Source: Porphyromonadaceae bacterium COT-184 OH4590 (GTDB lineage: Bacteria > Bacteroidota > Bacteroidia > Bacteroidales > Paludibacteraceae). Taken from it: 64,000 nucleotides of DNA. Below are positions 55,858 to 64,000 of the stretch, one piece after another (position 1 is the first letter of the stretch; each line of letters begins with the position of its first letter). The stretch covers positions 228 to 64,227 of the forward strand of contig JRAN01000059.1 in assembly GCA_000768855.1 (NCBI GenBank). Reading direction: 5' to 3'. The position numbers and the translations under genes are program-made. A model generated the notes under the pieces. The model saw nothing but the letters and a program-made list of their open reading frames with translations. It had not been told where the DNA came from and ran no database searches.

Positions 55858-56514
55858 TTATAAATTTTTGAATCTATTGATAACCTCTTCGATATCATCA
55901 GCTTTGAACACAGCGTTACCTGCTACAAGCACGTCTGCTCCTGCATTGTAGATTTTTGCAGCATTGTCGAGGTTTACTCCGCCATCGACTTCGATGAGGG
56001 CTTTTGACCCCTTACGGTCGATCATAGAGCGAAGTCTCGATATTTTAGAGTATGTGTTTTCGATAAACTTCTGCCCGCCAAAACCCGGATTGACCGACAT
56101 CAGCAGCACCAAATCGACTTCGGTGATAATATCTTCGAGCAGTTCTACAGGCGTATGCGGATTGAGGGTAACGCCTGCCCTCATACCTGATTGGCGTATA
56201 GCAGATACAGAGCGGTGCAGGTGTGTGCAAGCCTCGTAATGCACATTCATCATCATTGCTCCTATTTTTTTGCACTCGTCTATGAATTTGGTTGGCTCCA
56301 CTATCATCAAATGAACATCCAAAGGCTTTTTGCTTAGCTTATTGACATATTCGAGTACAGGAAACCCAAACGAAATATTGGGTACAAATACGCCGTCCAT
56401 AACATCAATATGAAGCCAATCAGCTTTACTGTTGTTGATAATCTCTATATCGTGTGCCAGATTGCCAAAATCGGCACTAAGCAACGAGGGTGCAAGTAGC
56501 TTATTGTGTGTCAT
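55858..56514 (-). CDS. rpe: Ribulose-phosphate 3-epimerase
   Basis: 218 residues, a TIM barrel. It interconverts ribulose 5-phosphate and xylulose 5-phosphate in the pentose phosphate pathway. Metal and acid-base residues lie in the family motifs LLSADFGNL, DWLHIDVMDGVFVPN, LDVHLMIVEP, VLLMSVNPGFGGQKF and EVDGGVN. It is the second gene in a minus-strand run, 13 bp after the DUF4199 gene and followed by the DUF5687 gene. Confidence 0.97.
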   Translation of the reverse strand: MTHNKLLAPSLLSADFGNLAHDIEIINNSKADWLHIDVMDGVFVPNISFGFPVLEYVNKLSKKPLDVHLMIVEPTKFIDECKKIGAMMMNVHYEACTHLHRSVSAIRQSGMRAGVTLNPHTPVELLEDIITEVDLVLLMSVNPGFGGQKFIENTYSKISRLRSMIDRKGSKALIEVDGGVNLDNAAKIYNAGADVLVAGNAVFKADDIEEVINRFKNL

Positions 56515-56527
56515 ATTTTCTGCAATA

Positions 56528-57046
56528 TTAAGATTGATTTTTGTTGTTTCTTACAATAAATGAGCCTACTATGGCAACTATAATACCTACAACGATATTA
56601 CTCAAAAAATTGCTGCTTACAAATGAATTGGTAGTATAAGCGTTATTTAAAGCCTCCTCCATCTCCGATTCGGTTATATTGAAAGAGCCTAAAATACTGC
56701 TAAGTTTCTCCATAGAGTCAAAGGTCTTCTCTTTCAACTCCAACAAGAAATCGACATTAATCCACTTTACATACATAAATATAAAAGCAGAACATATTAG
56801 AGAGGCTGCCACAAAAAGCTGTAAAAAATAACGAAATGCCTGAGAGTATGTAAACAAATTGTCATTGATACGTTTGCGACAATCTATGCAAAAATACACT
56901 GCTACTACAGGGATAACAAGCTTCATCAAAAACTGCAAACTTGATATTACCCAAATATCAGATATGGAGAACATAAAGTGTATGATAAACAATGCTCCCA
57001 ATACAAGACCGAAGTACATTGCGTGTCTAAAGCATTCAGTATTCAT
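56528..57046 (-). CDS. DUF4199 family membrane protein
   Basis: 172 residues with four membrane segments: two near the N-terminus (FGLVLGALFIIHFMF, LMKLVIPVVAVYFCIDCRKR), one around residue 80 and one at the C-terminus (NIVVGIIVAIVGSFIVRNNK). The motif FTYSQAFRYFLQLFVAASLI, with the periplasmic helix after it, is usual for DUF4199. The function is unknown. It lies between the SurA-like gene and rpe on the same strand. Confidence 0.75.
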   Translation of the reverse strand: MNTECFRHAMYFGLVLGALFIIHFMFSISDIWVISSLQFLMKLVIPVVAVYFCIDCRKRINDNLFTYSQAFRYFLQLFVAASLICSAFIFMYVKWINVDFLLELKEKTFDSMEKLSSILGSFNITESEMEEALNNAYTTNSFVSSNFLSNIVVGIIVAIVGSFIVRNNKNQS

Positions 57047-57069
57047 TAGATATCGAGGTTATGTTGAGG

Positions 57070-58413
57070 TTACTTAATCCAACCACTGTATTTGAACTTA
57101 CAGTCACGCAATTCGGGAGATATATAGATGTATGTCTCCTTGATTTTGTTTTTTACCCAATTATCTATAATTTCTTCGCTTTTTATACCCTCAAAATAGC
57201 GTTTTATCACCTGATAATCGTCTGTAAGATTTGCTTTGTGTGCATCGAGTTTGTCTTTTACCTTTACTATTACATAGACCTCTTTGCCGAGCTGAGAGTC
57301 TATCATAGCAAAGGGTTTTGATACCTCACCCTTCTTCATATTATACACCTCACGTGCTATCTCCGAAGGCAGATTTTGGTATTCGAAACGAGCCGAAGCC
57401 GTATTGGGGTTAGACATTAGACCGCCGTTAAGTCTTGTATTTTTGTCGGTAGAAAATTGTGCCGCTGCCTGCTCAAATGTGAGATTATTATTTTTAATCA
57501 CAAAAGCAATGCTATCCAATCTATTAAGAGTACTACTCTTGACATCGGTCGATATCTTAGGACGCATAAGTATATGACGGCAGTTGATTCTATCTCCTTT
57601 TTTCTCTACAAGTTGTATGATATGATAACCATAAACAGTTTCTACCACACGCGACACCTTGCCCGGCTCTTGGAGGTCGAATGCTACATTCGAAAATTCG
57701 GGTTCCATCATACCACGCCCGAAAAACCCCAATTCACCACCTTGTTTGGCAGTGCCTTCGTCTTCTGAGTAGAGACGAGCAAGCATAGTGAAATCCGCAT
57801 TACCTTTATTTACACGCTCTGCTAACTCACGAAGGCGATTTTTTACAGCCTCTTTTTCGCTCTCAGTGATATGCGGGTCAAGACGTACTACCTGAACCTC
57901 AACAGTAGCCGGCAAAGTAGGTATGCTGTCTTGTTTGAGGTTTTCGTAAAATTTACGAACCTCTGATGGAGATGTTTTGTTGTTACCGATTATTTTTTGC
58001 TGAACCTCCTGTACTATCATCTGTTTTTTTATAACTTCAAACAACTCCTCACGTATCTCGTTGAGCGATTTTTTAAAGTATTCTTCGAGTTTCTCTTGCG
58101 AGCCAATCTCTGCAATATACTGATTCAGTTGCATATTTACCCTTGTCGACACCTGCCCTTCGTTAGCCACAATACTGTCGAGAGTTGCCTGATGCAAGAA
58201 AAGATGTTGTATAGCTATCTGCTCTGCTATTAAGCAATTTGCATTGGCGTCTAAGGTAGTCCCATTATATTGAGCCATCAAAGCCTGCTCCTCTACTTCA
58301 GACCTCAATATCGAATTTTCGCCTACAACCCATACTACACCGTCGATAGCTTGTCTTTGTGCTGTTGCAATTAGCGAACAGAATAGTGCCAAAATTATGG
58401 TTAATTTTCTCAT
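57070..58413 (-). CDS. SurA-like periplasmic peptidyl-prolyl isomerase
   Basis: 447 residues with a signal peptide ending SLIATAQ. The N-terminal chaperone part starts DGVVWVVGENSILRSEVEEQ, the SurA pattern. Two parvulin-type domains follow: VEVQVVRLDP with QGGELGFFGRGMMEPEFSNV and VETVYGYHIIQLVEKKGDRI; then NCRHILMRPK with NGGLMSNP and IAREVYNMKKGEVSKPF. It probably escorts outer-membrane proteins to BAM. A smaller, related lipoprotein gene lies 7 bp upstream. Confidence 0.9.
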   Translation of the reverse strand: MRKLTIILALFCSLIATAQRQAIDGVVWVVGENSILRSEVEEQALMAQYNGTTLDANANCLIAEQIAIQHLFLHQATLDSIVANEGQVSTRVNMQLNQYIAEIGSQEKLEEYFKKSLNEIREELFEVIKKQMIVQEVQQKIIGNNKTSPSEVRKFYENLKQDSIPTLPATVEVQVVRLDPHITESEKEAVKNRLRELAERVNKGNADFTMLARLYSEDEGTAKQGGELGFFGRGMMEPEFSNVAFDLQEPGKVSRVVETVYGYHIIQLVEKKGDRINCRHILMRPKISTDVKSSTLNRLDSIAFVIKNNNLTFEQAAAQFSTDKNTRLNGGLMSNPNTASARFEYQNLPSEIAREVYNMKKGEVSKPFAMIDSQLGKEVYVIVKVKDKLDAHKANLTDDYQVIKRYFEGIKSEEIIDNWVKNKIKETYIYISPELRDCKFKYSGWIK

Positions 58414-58420
58414 TATGTGC

Positions 58421-59293
58421 TTATTGTTTTGTAACTTGTGTGTGTTTATTTTTTAAATTTATTATTACATTTCCTTTTTTCTTTTGAGCCTCCAGCATTT
58501 CGTTTAGATATTGCTCCAATGTAGCTTTGCTATTCTTCTCCTTCAAAAGATATTTTATCTCGTCGTAAGCCAATTCAAAAGGCATTTCGGTATTTTTAGG
58601 TTTTAGTTCAATAACCTTAAACATATATACAAATATACTGTCTCTATACTCATACATTGTGTTGGGAGCAAGATTACTTGAATTGGTTATCATCTGCTTG
58701 GGAGTGAGATAATTTATGTCCGACAACTTAACCCAATTGTCAATAAAAAAGCTATAGTTTAGAGGATGTTTCAGACTAAATTGCTCTATCTCGTCTATTG
58801 ATTTTTGGTCTAATTTTCTCATAGCCTCTTTGAGCTTTTTGATATTGGGCGAGCCGTTGGCAATACTCAAAAACGCACCTTTTAATATAGGCTCCGACAA
58901 GGTGAATACAGACTTGTTGTTATTATAAAAATCCAGTATCTCCTTTTCCGAAGGATTTTTGCTTTTGTCTTCTGCCAAAACCTGTTTGTATTTGTTCAAT
59001 ACAAGTGTCTGACGATATGCCTCTACCTGTTTGTTTATCTGCTCATCGTTTTTGTAATAATCGTCGGCCTCAGCGTACAAAATCTCGTTGATAGCCCAGT
59101 TTTTCAGATAATTTTCGATAATGGCAATACTATCAGACGCCCCTCTCGACAATTCTACTATATTTGCTATATCTTTTTCCGTAATAGTTTTGTCAAAAGC
59201 CTTAGCTAACACATTGTCCGACAACTTAGTCTGTTTTTTTGAGCTACATCCAAGCAACAATAATACGATGATAAAAAAAGCAAATCTTTGCAT
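58421..59293 (-). CDS. SurA-like chaperone lipoprotein
   Basis: 290 residues from the ATG at 59293; an earlier TTG would place charged residues before the signal. The lipoprotein signal is MQRFAFFIIVLLLLGC with SSKK after the Cys. The body is helical like the SurA N-terminal domain (NYLKNWAINEILYAEADDYY, VEAYRQTLVLNKYKQVLAED, PSEKEILDFYNNNKSVFTLS). A convincing parvulin active site is missing, so it may only bind substrate. It is 7 bp upstream of the larger SurA-like gene and probably acts with it. Confidence 0.75.
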   Translation of the reverse strand: MQRFAFFIIVLLLLGCSSKKQTKLSDNVLAKAFDKTITEKDIANIVELSRGASDSIAIIENYLKNWAINEILYAEADDYYKNDEQINKQVEAYRQTLVLNKYKQVLAEDKSKNPSEKEILDFYNNNKSVFTLSEPILKGAFLSIANGSPNIKKLKEAMRKLDQKSIDEIEQFSLKHPLNYSFFIDNWVKLSDINYLTPKQMITNSSNLAPNTMYEYRDSIFVYMFKVIELKPKNTEMPFELAYDEIKYLLKEKNSKATLEQYLNEMLEAQKKKGNVIINLKNKHTQVTKQ

Positions 59294-59459
59294 CTCTTCC
59301 GAATAACAATCATTTTTTATTAAAACGGACAAAGATACTATTTTTTCCGGAAACTCCGAAAATAATTAATGTTTTTTAATTGAAAACTTACCCTTTTATA
59401 CTACAAATAGGTATTATTTAGATATTCTGCCGAAAATATATTTACATCACAATATCATA

Positions 59460-60125
59460 TTATCGAACCCTATCAAATAATGATTTAGCCACAGATAGTA
59501 GTATATAAAGGGTTATTATCCACATAGTTGCATTTAGCTGTAAAACAATCAACAAAATAATTGATGTAAAAATCAAGATATATTGCCATTTGTTTTGGTT
59601 AAAGCCGAAATTTTTGGACTTCAAAGAAAACATCGGCAGATTGGATATTAGCAGGCAACTTGTAAGAGCTACCAACGCCAATGTAATATGAGGATTTTCA
59701 GAGAAAAATTGATTGTAGGTAAATCCCATCCCAACCCAAAGAATAGCATTGGCAGGGGTGGGAAGTCCTATGAATGAATCTGTTTGGCGGTCGTCTACAT
59801 TGAATTTTGCCAATCTCAATGCCGAAAAAGCAACTATCAACAACCCTATAAACGAGTATGAGCCTAACTCGTTAAGCAGCGAAACGGCTACCATTGCCGG
59901 AGCAAATCCGAAACTGATGAGATCAGCCAGCGAGTCGAGTTCTTTGCCGATTAGCGAATAGGCTTTTAGCAATCGTGCTGCAAAGCCGTCTAAAAAGTCG
60001 AATACCGCAGATATGATTACAAATATTAATGCCCATTTGTAGTCGGACTCAAACGCAGCCATTACTGCCAAACAACCCGAACAAAGGTTGCACAAAGTGA
60101 TTATATTAGGGATGTTTTTTTTCAT
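59460..60125 (-). CDS. pssA: CDP-diacylglycerol--serine O-phosphatidyltransferase
   Basis: 221 residues from the ATG at 60125 (MKKNIPNIITLCNLCSGCLA); an earlier in-frame start would overlap the upstream gene. The CDP-alcohol phosphotransferase motif is FDFLDGFAARLLKAYSLIGK followed by ELDSLADLISFG, with all Asp present. About seven hydrophobic segments follow. It makes phosphatidylserine, the precursor of phosphatidylethanolamine. It lies 10 bp after the hypothetical membrane gene upstream. Confidence 0.92.
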   Translation of the reverse strand: MKKNIPNIITLCNLCSGCLAVMAAFESDYKWALIFVIISAVFDFLDGFAARLLKAYSLIGKELDSLADLISFGFAPAMVAVSLLNELGSYSFIGLLIVAFSALRLAKFNVDDRQTDSFIGLPTPANAILWVGMGFTYNQFFSENPHITLALVALTSCLLISNLPMFSLKSKNFGFNQNKWQYILIFTSIILLIVLQLNATMWIITLYILLSVAKSLFDRVR

Positions 60126-60135
60126 AGGTTTTACC

Positions 60136-60948
60136 TTACTTATTGACAATGCCTTCTGCCACATCTTTTATCTTATCTGTGGTGTCTTCTATGGGTTCGG
60201 ACGAGTTACCTTTCTCTTTGACGGCACGGTTTTCGCAGGTTTTACAAAGCGATTCGGCATTAGGCTTTATTTTCGAATTATTGGCATAAGCGTCCGCCAC
60301 AGAGCCTCCTTCGAATATTTCGGTTGTTCTGTCGCCTTTTAGATGCTGACAGTCTTTGTACAGGTGATATTTCTTTCCCGATTTGGTCCAATATACATAA
60401 TCTTTGCCCATAAGCTCCTCTACATGTTTCGACTCTTGTGTATATTGCTCTATGGAAGGCGGATTAAAGTCGATACCCATAAAACCCGCTACAAGCAAGC
60501 CCACTACTGCTATACCTCCTAAGATACCTTTTTGTTTACCATCAAGATTTTTACTTGTAAAAATTACTATTACCAGAGGCAAAAAGGCAATGATAGCAGT
60601 AAATAAACCCAATTGAGATTGTAAGAAAAACATAAGTTTGTTCTTTTCGGAAGCGGGATCTAATCGGTTCGATTTTTTCCATAAAACAGAACCTACAATA
60701 GCAAAAGCCAAATCTACCACTATTAGTACTATTACAAGCCACATTTTGATTGGTGTGGTGTGCAATATGTGCCATATAGCAAAAAGCTGTGCGGCAATAG
60801 CCAGCAACCAAGCAACAACTGCTATCACACGAAGTTGTGTGGCCTTACCTTTGTTCTCGGCTGTAGGAGCCCAAGTTTGGTTGGTATTGGTAGATGTATC
60901 GCCTTTATTTGTACTCTCTACACGAGTGATTTTTTTTTCTGTAGCCAT
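60136..60948 (-). CDS. Hypothetical membrane protein with C-terminal Cys/His motif
   Basis: 270 residues from the ATG at 60948 (MATEKKITRV). A polar N-terminal 35 residues precede four hydrophobic segments (VIAVVAWLLAIAAQLFAIWH, MWLVIVLIVVDLAFAIVGSV, LGLFTAIIAFLPLVIVIFTS, GILGGIAVVGLLVAGFMGI). The soluble C-terminus has YWTKSGKKYHLYKDCQHLKG and LCKTCENRAV; its His and Cys residues could form a small metal site. The family is unknown. The short distance to pssA suggests one transcript. Confidence 0.7.
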   Translation of the reverse strand: MATEKKITRVESTNKGDTSTNTNQTWAPTAENKGKATQLRVIAVVAWLLAIAAQLFAIWHILHTTPIKMWLVIVLIVVDLAFAIVGSVLWKKSNRLDPASEKNKLMFFLQSQLGLFTAIIAFLPLVIVIFTSKNLDGKQKGILGGIAVVGLLVAGFMGIDFNPPSIEQYTQESKHVEELMGKDYVYWTKSGKKYHLYKDCQHLKGDRTTEIFEGGSVADAYANNSKIKPNAESLCKTCENRAVKEKGNSSEPIEDTTDKIKDVAEGIVNK

Positions 60949-61066
60949 CTTGTGTATTATTTTGTTAAGTGAATAATTTGTTATAAACGAGATTAAATTT
61001 TTCTCAAAATTAAACATTTTTTTTTACTTCGTGTAAACTAATACCAAAAATCTGCCATTTTTTTTC

Positions 61067-61074
61067 TATTTTTG
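61067..61074 (+). promoter_or_regulatory. Promoter -7 element of the DUF7935-DUF6452-DUF6048-WbqC operon
   Basis: TATTTTTG matches TAnnTTTG, 33 bp before the first ATG at 61107. Confidence 0.5.
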
Positions 61075-61106
61075 TACAATCTTTTTATAATAATTTATTT
61101 CGGAAT

Positions 61107-61628
61107 ATGATAGTAATAGAGATAGCAAAATTTCTTTTCCCCTGTGTAACGATAGTACTTATTGCCTATTGGCTTATCAATCGTCCTATTAGATTAGAAA
61201 AAATAAAGTTGGACGCAGAGACTTCGATGGCTAATTATGAGGTGGTAGCACCTATCAAACTAAGAGCCTATGAACGACTTGTATTATTTTTGGAGCGTAC
61301 CTCACCCGATGAGATATTCAATCGCGAGATGGATGCAGACATGTCATGTTTTGAACTACAAATGAGGCTTCTGAAGGTAGTTCGTGAGGAATTTGAGCAC
61401 AACGTTTCGCAACAGATTTACGTAAGTCCGCCTGCGTGGCAAGCGGTGGTTGATGCCAAAAACAATATATTGCAGTTGATAAATATCTGTGCCACTCAAG
61501 TAAATGCCAACGATAGAGCTATAAGTCTGGCACAGATTATCATAAAAACATACAATGAGCCTACACAAACACCAACTAAAAATGCCATTGTATTGCTAAA
61601 AAACGAAATAGGACGTATAATTAATTGA
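61107..61628 (+). CDS. DUF7935-like membrane-anchored protein
   Basis: 173 residues. One N-terminal membrane segment (IAKFLFPCVTIVLIAYWLI) is followed by a conserved cytoplasmic helical part: APIKLRAYERLVLFLERTSP, LKVVREEFEHNVSQQIYVSP and AWQAVVDAKNNILQLINICA. This is the pattern of the Bacteroidota DUF7935 family. The function is unknown. It is first in a plus-strand operon; the next start is 17 bp downstream. Confidence 0.75.
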   Translation: MIVIEIAKFLFPCVTIVLIAYWLINRPIRLEKIKLDAETSMANYEVVAPIKLRAYERLVLFLERTSPDEIFNREMDADMSCFELQMRLLKVVREEFEHNVSQQIYVSPPAWQAVVDAKNNILQLINICATQVNANDRAISLAQIIIKTYNEPTQTPTKNAIVLLKNEIGRIIN

Positions 61629-61645
61629 ATATAAATAGTATTACA

Positions 61646-62140
61646 ATGAAAAAAATATTAATCATCGGTTGTACTATTGCTCTGATTGTTGTAGCAAGTT
61701 CGTGTCAAAACAATGGTGGAGATTGCACACACGATACAAGGACAAGCGTAGGAGTCTCTTTTTTTCATTCGGTTATGGATGAGACCAAGCAAAGCCTTGT
61801 AACACAACCATTGAAAGACACTATAAGAATACAAGGCATAGGCAACGACTCTCTTATAAACGACACTTTGCCTATTACTGCTATCAGACTACCACTAAAA
61901 GCATTCGACAAAACGACAGCATTTGTCGTACAAAAAGACAAACTAAAAGCCGACACCATTACATTCTTACACGAAAATACGGAACGATTTATATCTTTTG
62001 AATGCGGAGTGATGATACTTCACGATTTAGTTGACGTACAACACACACATAATAGGATTGATTCGATAAAAGTAGCCAATAGGAAGATTGTAGATAATAA
62101 AACAGCTAATCAAGTAAAAATATATTTCAAATCAGAATGA
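61646..62140 (+). CDS. DUF6452 family lipoprotein
   Basis: 164 residues from the ATG at 61646. The lipoprotein signal is MKKILIIGCTIALIVVASSC. The body has IRIQGIGNDSLINDTLPIT, AIRLPLKAFDKTTAF and ERFISFECGVMILHD, as in DUF6452. The last four bases overlap the next start (ATGA, 62137-62140), so the two are translationally coupled. DUF6452 and DUF6048 genes commonly occur together, suggesting a shared envelope function that is still unknown. Confidence 0.75.
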   Translation: MKKILIIGCTIALIVVASSCQNNGGDCTHDTRTSVGVSFFHSVMDETKQSLVTQPLKDTIRIQGIGNDSLINDTLPITAIRLPLKAFDKTTAFVVQKDKLKADTITFLHENTERFISFECGVMILHDLVDVQHTHNRIDSIKVANRKIVDNKTANQVKIYFKSE

Positions 62141-62874
62141 TTAATAAAACTTTTCTTGTTATTTTTTTATCCTCCATAATCTCTCTTTCTGTTGTAGCCC
62201 AAAACGATACTACTCCTATTGTTCGTGAGATTCGAAACATATATACGGGCGAGGTTTACAGAGCTTTATCTCTACACGCTGATATTTTTTCGCCTGTGAT
62301 GGGAATAATTTTAAACAATAAAATAAAAACATTTGAGTTGCAAGCAGATGCCAATATTTATGATAAATTTTTCCCGACCATAGAAGCCGGTATGGGAGAG
62401 GTATCTACTACCAATAAAAACGGTCAGTATTATGAATCGTCATCTCCGTTTCTGCGTATAGGTTTCAACTACAGTCTGCTAAATAATGCTAAAAAAGACG
62501 GTACTCCCAGACTTATACGCTCGTACCCGTTTGTGGGTGTGCGTTATGGAATGGGGGTTTTCAATTATAAAATGGCAAATATTCCTTTAAATTCCGATTA
62601 TTGGTCGCAAAGTGCGGTATATGACTTTGACGGGAAAAACGTATATGCCGGCTGGCTCGAAATAGTAGGCGGTATAAGAGTGGATATTTACAAAGGATTT
62701 ACTATGGGTTGGAGTGTGCGAATAAAAACGGCCTTTCATTCAAAAGATAAAGCTAAACTGTGGTGGACTCCGGGTTATGGCTTTACATCAGGTAGTCAAT
62801 TTGCTTTCAACTACACTATCGGATATACCTTTCGCACCAAAACCGAAAGAGCCAAAACAGCCGAAAACAAATGA
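62137..62874 (+). CDS. DUF6048 family outer-membrane protein
   Basis: 245 residues with a signal peptide (FLVIFLSSIISLSVVAQ). The body is beta-barrel-like: SLHADIFSPVMGIILNNKIK, FELQADANIYDKFFPTIEAG, FVGVRYGMGVFNYKM and FNYTIGYTFRT near the end. It matches the DUF6048 pattern. It is coupled to the DUF6452 gene upstream and the WbqC gene downstream by 4-bp overlaps. Confidence 0.75.
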   Translation: MINKTFLVIFLSSIISLSVVAQNDTTPIVREIRNIYTGEVYRALSLHADIFSPVMGIILNNKIKTFELQADANIYDKFFPTIEAGMGEVSTTNKNGQYYESSSPFLRIGFNYSLLNNAKKDGTPRLIRSYPFVGVRYGMGVFNYKMANIPLNSDYWSQSAVYDFDGKNVYAGWLEIVGGIRVDIYKGFTMGWSVRIKTAFHSKDKAKLWWTPGYGFTSGSQFAFNYTIGYTFRTKTERAKTAENK

Positions 62875-63488
62875 TACTATTGCCTATCTGCTATGCTGCC
62901 CCGATAGCATACTACTATTATCTTATCAATTTTCCTTGTCAAATAGAGATTTTTGCTTCCTATCATAAACAGACATACGCCAATCGTTGTTATATAGCCA
63001 CATCTAACGGAGTCGAAGCATTGAGTATTCCGATCGAAAAAAACAAAGGTAAAACTCTGATAAAAGACATAAAAATATCCAATATAACCAACTGGCAAAC
63101 AACACATTACAGAGCTATGTCGAGTGCATACAGTTCATCGCCCTTTTTTGAGTATTTTAGCGACGATATTTATGAAACATACTCAAGGCGATACGATTTT
63201 TTATTGGACTTCAATCTCGATTTGCAGGCAAGAATCATTAAACTTCTCAACTACAAAAACTTAAACATATCACTGTCGCATACATATCTATCAAATGCAT
63301 ACAAAGAATATCTTGATTTGCGTCAAGAGTTCTCTGCCAAAAAGCCTTTTTTAGAGATTCCGAATATTATTCAAAAACCGTATCATCAGGTCTTTTCGTA
63401 CAAATATGGCTTTACACCAAATTTAAGTATATTCGATTTGCTGTTTAACATTGGTCATGAAGCACGTATTTATCTACAAATGGTATGA
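62871..63488 (+). CDS. WbqC-like family protein
   Basis: 205 residues. PIAYYYYLINFPCQIEIFAS, KQTYANRCYIATSNGVEALS and IPIEKNKGKTLIKDIKISNI follow the WbqC pattern, and NLSIFDLLFNIGHEARIYL is its conserved C-terminus (FNxGPEA-like). WbqC proteins are linked to amino-sugar transfer in some O-antigen clusters, but the Bacteroidota copies lie with housekeeping envelope genes. It is the last gene in the operon; the start overlaps DUF6048 by four bases. Confidence 0.85.
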   Translation: MILLPICYAAPIAYYYYLINFPCQIEIFASYHKQTYANRCYIATSNGVEALSIPIEKNKGKTLIKDIKISNITNWQTTHYRAMSSAYSSSPFFEYFSDDIYETYSRRYDFLLDFNLDLQARIIKLLNYKNLNISLSHTYLSNAYKEYLDLRQEFSAKKPFLEIPNIIQKPYHQVFSYKYGFTPNLSIFDLLFNIGHEARIYLQMV

Positions 63489-63715
63489 TTACACCAAACA
63501 TGTAGGTAGGAAATAATGATTGCAGTTCGATAAAATACTTTTGCACGGCTTTCTACAGACACAACAACAACGCTTATATTTAATTAACTAATCTTAACCA
63601 ACATGTAATAAATTAACATCCAAACTATTACTATCAACATCAATCGCCAAATTCAAATCATTGCACTTTTTTAACCAAAATGTATCAGAAAAGAGGCTTA
63701 TTAATATTTTTTTTA

Positions 63716-63804
63716 TAATTTTGCAAATGAAAAGTAAAAAAAAATCTTCAAAAAAACGAAACAAACACCTATGCCCCACAGACGCCATTTTGACGCCATT
63801 TTAG
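63716..63804 (+). other. Promoter-like element with a 25-codon basic frame
   Basis: TAATTTTG (63716-63723) is followed after 3 bp by an ATG at 63727, whose frame reads MKSKKKSSKKRNKHLC and ends at a TAG (63802-63804). It is too short to call as a gene. The rest of the 63489-64000 gap is AT-rich and holds only this and the poly(C) tract. Confidence 0.25.
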
Positions 63805-63891
63805 GCAATCTTGCAAAAATACATCTTTTTTGTATCCCAAAGTCCCATTCGTTTCCTGCGGAGGCTAAAAATAGCCTTAAATCAGGTATTT

Positions 63892-63906
63892 CCCCCCCCC
63901 CCCCCC
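63892..63906. repeat. 15-bp poly(C) tract
   Basis: Fifteen consecutive C in an AT-rich intergenic stretch, 12 bp after a small hairpin (AGGCTA/TAGCCT). Long G/C homopolymers are classic slippage sites that switch neighbouring genes; the affected gene would lie beyond the window. Confidence 0.95.
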
Positions 63907-64000
63907 GCAACTCTCAAATAGTGAGTTCACATATTTAAACACAGAAAGGTTTTATAAGACTTTGCTTAAAACAGTTATACAAAACACATCGCTTATAACT

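Overview
The window comes from a member of the Bacteroidota, most likely an anaerobic, fermentative Bacteroidales. Evidence: many starts carry the phylum's promoter (a TTG/TTTG element about 19-23 bp upstream of TAnnTTTG) instead of a Shine-Dalgarno site. There are phylum-specific families (DUF5020, DUF4831, DUF4199, DUF5687, DUF6048, DUF6452, WbqC). Type IX secretion and gliding genes are present (PorT-like, PorZ, GldD, a C-terminal sorting domain), as are tryptophanase, PPi-dependent phosphofructokinase, phosphate acetyltransferase and malic enzyme. The DNA is AT-rich.

Layout. 1-17.8 kb: the end of an unknown gene, small fragments, a DUF5020 barrel protein, a frameshifted sorting-domain protein, gcvP, tnaA, rplU-rpmA, a NadR-like kinase, an arginase-fold protein that has lost most metal ligands, tdk, purE, a queuosine-precursor transporter under a probable preQ1-I riboswitch, a PorT-like protein, an M16 peptidase, a structured small RNA, tRNA-Val and a beta-CASP nuclease. 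17.8-35.8 kb: a decayed gene, then a mostly minus-strand housekeeping block (acyl-CoA synthetase, rpoZ, bamD, thrS, porZ, a thioredoxin-like protein, ABC exporter, purF, purC, pta, gldD, tRNA-Leu, pfp) interrupted by a DUF4230-like gene and a 53-residue tandem-repeat protein.

35.9-45.9 kb: a complete type II-C CRISPR-Cas locus. A tracrRNA is transcribed divergently from cas9 (1430 aa), followed by cas1, cas2 and an array of 27 full 47-bp repeats with 29-30 bp spacers. About 1.4 kb of foreign-looking DNA interrupts the array, with a two-repeat remnant beyond it. The tracrRNA orientation shows that crRNAs are made from the minus strand. Read that way, each repeat contains both a -33 TTG and a -7 TATCTTTG, so each repeat looks like a promoter for the next spacer. 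The foreign segment is bracketed by two copies of one variant repeat and contains a gene truncated exactly at a repeat.

46-64 kb: housekeeping and envelope genes: glycosyltransferase with diadenylate cyclase cdaA, an MlaD-type protein, dnaA, a pRiA4b ORF-3-like gene, fused malic enzyme, an exact 21-bp tandem repeat, a DUF5687 membrane protein, rpe, two SurA-like chaperones, pssA, and an overlapping DUF7935-DUF6452-DUF6048-WbqC operon. The window ends in a gene-poor stretch with a 15-bp poly(C) tract. The items most worth a second look are the promoter-bearing repeats, the interrupted array, the riboswitch, the degenerate arginase-fold protein and the small structured RNA.
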